A program made the position numbers and the translations under genes. Positions 63,128-64,000 of a stretch of 64,000 bases of DNA are shown in pieces (positions within the stretch are counted from its first letter, which is position 1; each line of letters opens with the position of its first letter). The notes beneath the pieces were generated by a model, which had not been told where the DNA came from, made no database searches, and saw only the letters and a list, made by a program, of their open reading frames with translations. The stretch is from the NCBI RefSeq assembly GCF_030676955.1, contig NZ_JAUUUU010000003.1, positions 307,444-371,443 on the forward strand, read 5' to 3'. The DNA is from Porticoccus litoralis. Its GTDB lineage: Bacteria > Pseudomonadota > Gammaproteobacteria > Pseudomonadales > Porticoccaceae.

Positions 63128-63984
63128 AGTATCAGGCGATTCGACGTTGCTGCGGACAATATCCTGTCAGGCTTATGTGCCGCTGTTTAGGTGTTTCACC
63201 TAGTGGATATTACGACTGGTCTAAAAGACCCTTGTGTAAGACTAAGCTTGAAAATAAGCGCCTACTAAGCAAGATCGAAGATATTCATGAAGATAGTCGA
63301 GGCATTATTGGTGCGCCTAGAATGCATGAAGATTTATTGGATGATGGAGAGTCTGTTAGCTTAAATCGAGTGGCTAGAATCATGGCCACAAATGGACTGC
63401 AAGGCTGGCCTAGAAGAAAGAAGCGCAGCATGCGTGGCAAGGTGCAGATGTACTCCCCTGCAGTTGCAAATCATCTTAACCGTGATTTTTCAGCACTAGA
63501 ACCAGAGACCAAATGGGTCACTGACATTACTGAGATGAAAACGGATGAGGGCAAATTGTACTTATGTGTCGTCATGGATTTATATCACAAGATAATTGTT
63601 GGTTGGTCTATGCACCATAGGCAGGACCGTCACATGGTACTCAAGGCTGTTGAGATGGCGCATTGGCAGAGACAGTCCAGCGATAAAGTCATATTGCATT
63701 CAGATCGTGGAAGTCAGTTTAGAAGCTACGTCTATCAACGATTCTTGAAGGAGAAGAATATAGTCAGTTCAATGAGCGCAGTTGGACATTGTGGTGATAA
63801 TGCGGCTTGTGAGGGCTTTTTTGGAATGATCAAACGTGAACGATTAAATCATACACGTTATCCAACTCGAGATGCTGCTAAGGCAGATGTTTTTAATTAC
63901 ATAGAATTGTTTCATAATCCGAGGATGCGACGCCGAGTGGCTAAGCAAGATTTAAGGATTCAATCTTTATTAAACCGTCCGTAA
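63088..63984 (+). CDS. IS3-family transposase OrfB (catalytic part, by -1 frameshift)
   Basis: The OrfB frame lies at -1 relative to orfA and is open from the slippery site. An internal ATG at 63175 could start a shorter OrfB. The family start is visible as YPVRLMCRCLGVSPSGYYDW. The DDE catalytic residues are in WVTDITEM, LHSDRGSQF and NAACEGFFGMIKRE. The stop codon lies inside the right inverted repeat. All catalytic motifs are intact, so the element looks functional. Confidence 0.9.
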   Translation, partial: TRSGDVLCQGIELKYQAIRRCCGQYPVRLMCRCLGVSPSGYYDWSKRPLCKTKLENKRLLSKIEDIHEDSRGIIGAPRMHEDLLDDGESVSLNRVARIMATNGLQGWPRRKKRSMRGKVQMYSPAVANHLNRDFSALEPETKWVTDITEMKTDEGKLYLCVVMDLYHKIIVGWSMHHRQDRHMVLKAVEMAHWQRQSSDKVILHSDRGSQFRSYVYQRFLKEKNIVSSMSAVGHCGDNAACEGFFGMIKRERLNHTRYPTRDAAKADVFNYIELFHNPRMRRRVAKQDLRIQSLLNRP

Positions 63985-64000
63985 AAACGGGGTAGAACCC
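63971..64000. repeat. Right inverted repeat of the IS3-family element
   Basis: This repeat ends GGGGTAGAACCC at the window boundary, the reverse complement of the left terminus apart from four mismatches. The orfB stop falls inside it. Confidence 0.9.

Larger units (their letters stand above)
62775..64000 (+). mobile_element. Complete IS3-family insertion sequence (1226 bp)
   Basis: The element is bounded by terminal inverted repeats of 30 bases with 26 matches and carries orfA and orfB transposase genes. The right repeat ends at the last base of the window, so the target duplication on that side cannot be seen. The terminal sequence starts GGGTTCTACCCCG. The element lies 224 bases after the last LPS gene. 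It looks intact and could be active. Confidence 0.92.

Overview
The window is chromosomal DNA from a gammaproteobacterium, most likely in or near the Pseudomonadales/Cellvibrionales. The evidence is gene order: crp next to an OsmC gene; aroQ-accB-accC-prmA; dusB-fis-purH-purD; rppH-ptsP with lgt-thyA-folA; and glnE-ilvE-waaF-waaG-waaP followed by LPS kinases, a carbamoyltransferase and a WapH-like glycosyltransferase, which resembles the Pseudomonas LPS core locus. By eye the base composition is moderately GC-rich, except for an AT-rich stretch from about 58.9 to 64 kb. I cannot name the species.

Regions: (1) 0-5.4 kb: the start of crp (cut by the window edge), osmC, a 545-base gap with two probable minus-strand small RNAs, a LysR regulator, coq7, a metallo-beta-lactamase-fold protein and a Ycf46-like AAA+ ATPase. 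(2) 5.4-16.5 kb, almost all minus strand: purD, purH, fis, dusB, a zinc-ribbon/DUF3426 membrane protein containing 76 perfect copies of a hexanucleotide (a pure Glu-Ala run), prmA, accC, accB, aroQ and dsbD. (3) 16.7-30 kb: copper chaperone, DUF2333, a PAS-GGDEF-EAL protein, a PfkB kinase, mrcB with a TPR lipoprotein (LpoP-like), DUF1631, PilZ, rRNA-modifying enzymes and a HAD hydrolase. (4) 30-36 kb: rppH-ptsP, an NRDE protein, lgt-thyA-folA. (5) 36-41.1 kb: a six-gene TonB2-type energy-transduction operon (DUF3450, large ExbB, small ExbB, ExbD, TonB, TPR). (6) 41.1-51.8 kb: ilvD, argA, argE, a small DUF6316 protein, a consensus CRP operator, an unaccompanied GspE/PilB-type ATPase, glnE, ilvE. 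(7) 51.8-62.6 kb: LPS inner/outer core operon with tightly overlapping genes, ending in AT-rich FkbM methyltransferase, sulfotransferase (frameshifted near its C-terminus) and two glycosyltransferases. (8) 62.8-64.0 kb: a complete IS3-family element with 30-bp terminal inverted repeats and a -1 slippery heptamer; its right end coincides with the window end.

How the parts connect: the window encodes a CRP protein and also carries a near-ideal CRP site between DUF6316 and the GspE-like gene. Cyclic-di-GMP themes recur (PAS-GGDEF-EAL, PilZ). Envelope functions dominate: peptidoglycan synthesis, lipoprotein maturation, TonB energisation, and LPS core assembly and decoration. The most unusual items are the Glu-Ala microsatellite, the paired small-RNA candidates, phased A-tracts in front of the aroQ-accB-accC promoter, the two-domain LPS kinase, and the AT-rich LPS decoration genes bordered by an IS element. 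I did not find a clear-cut undescribed defence or mobile system.
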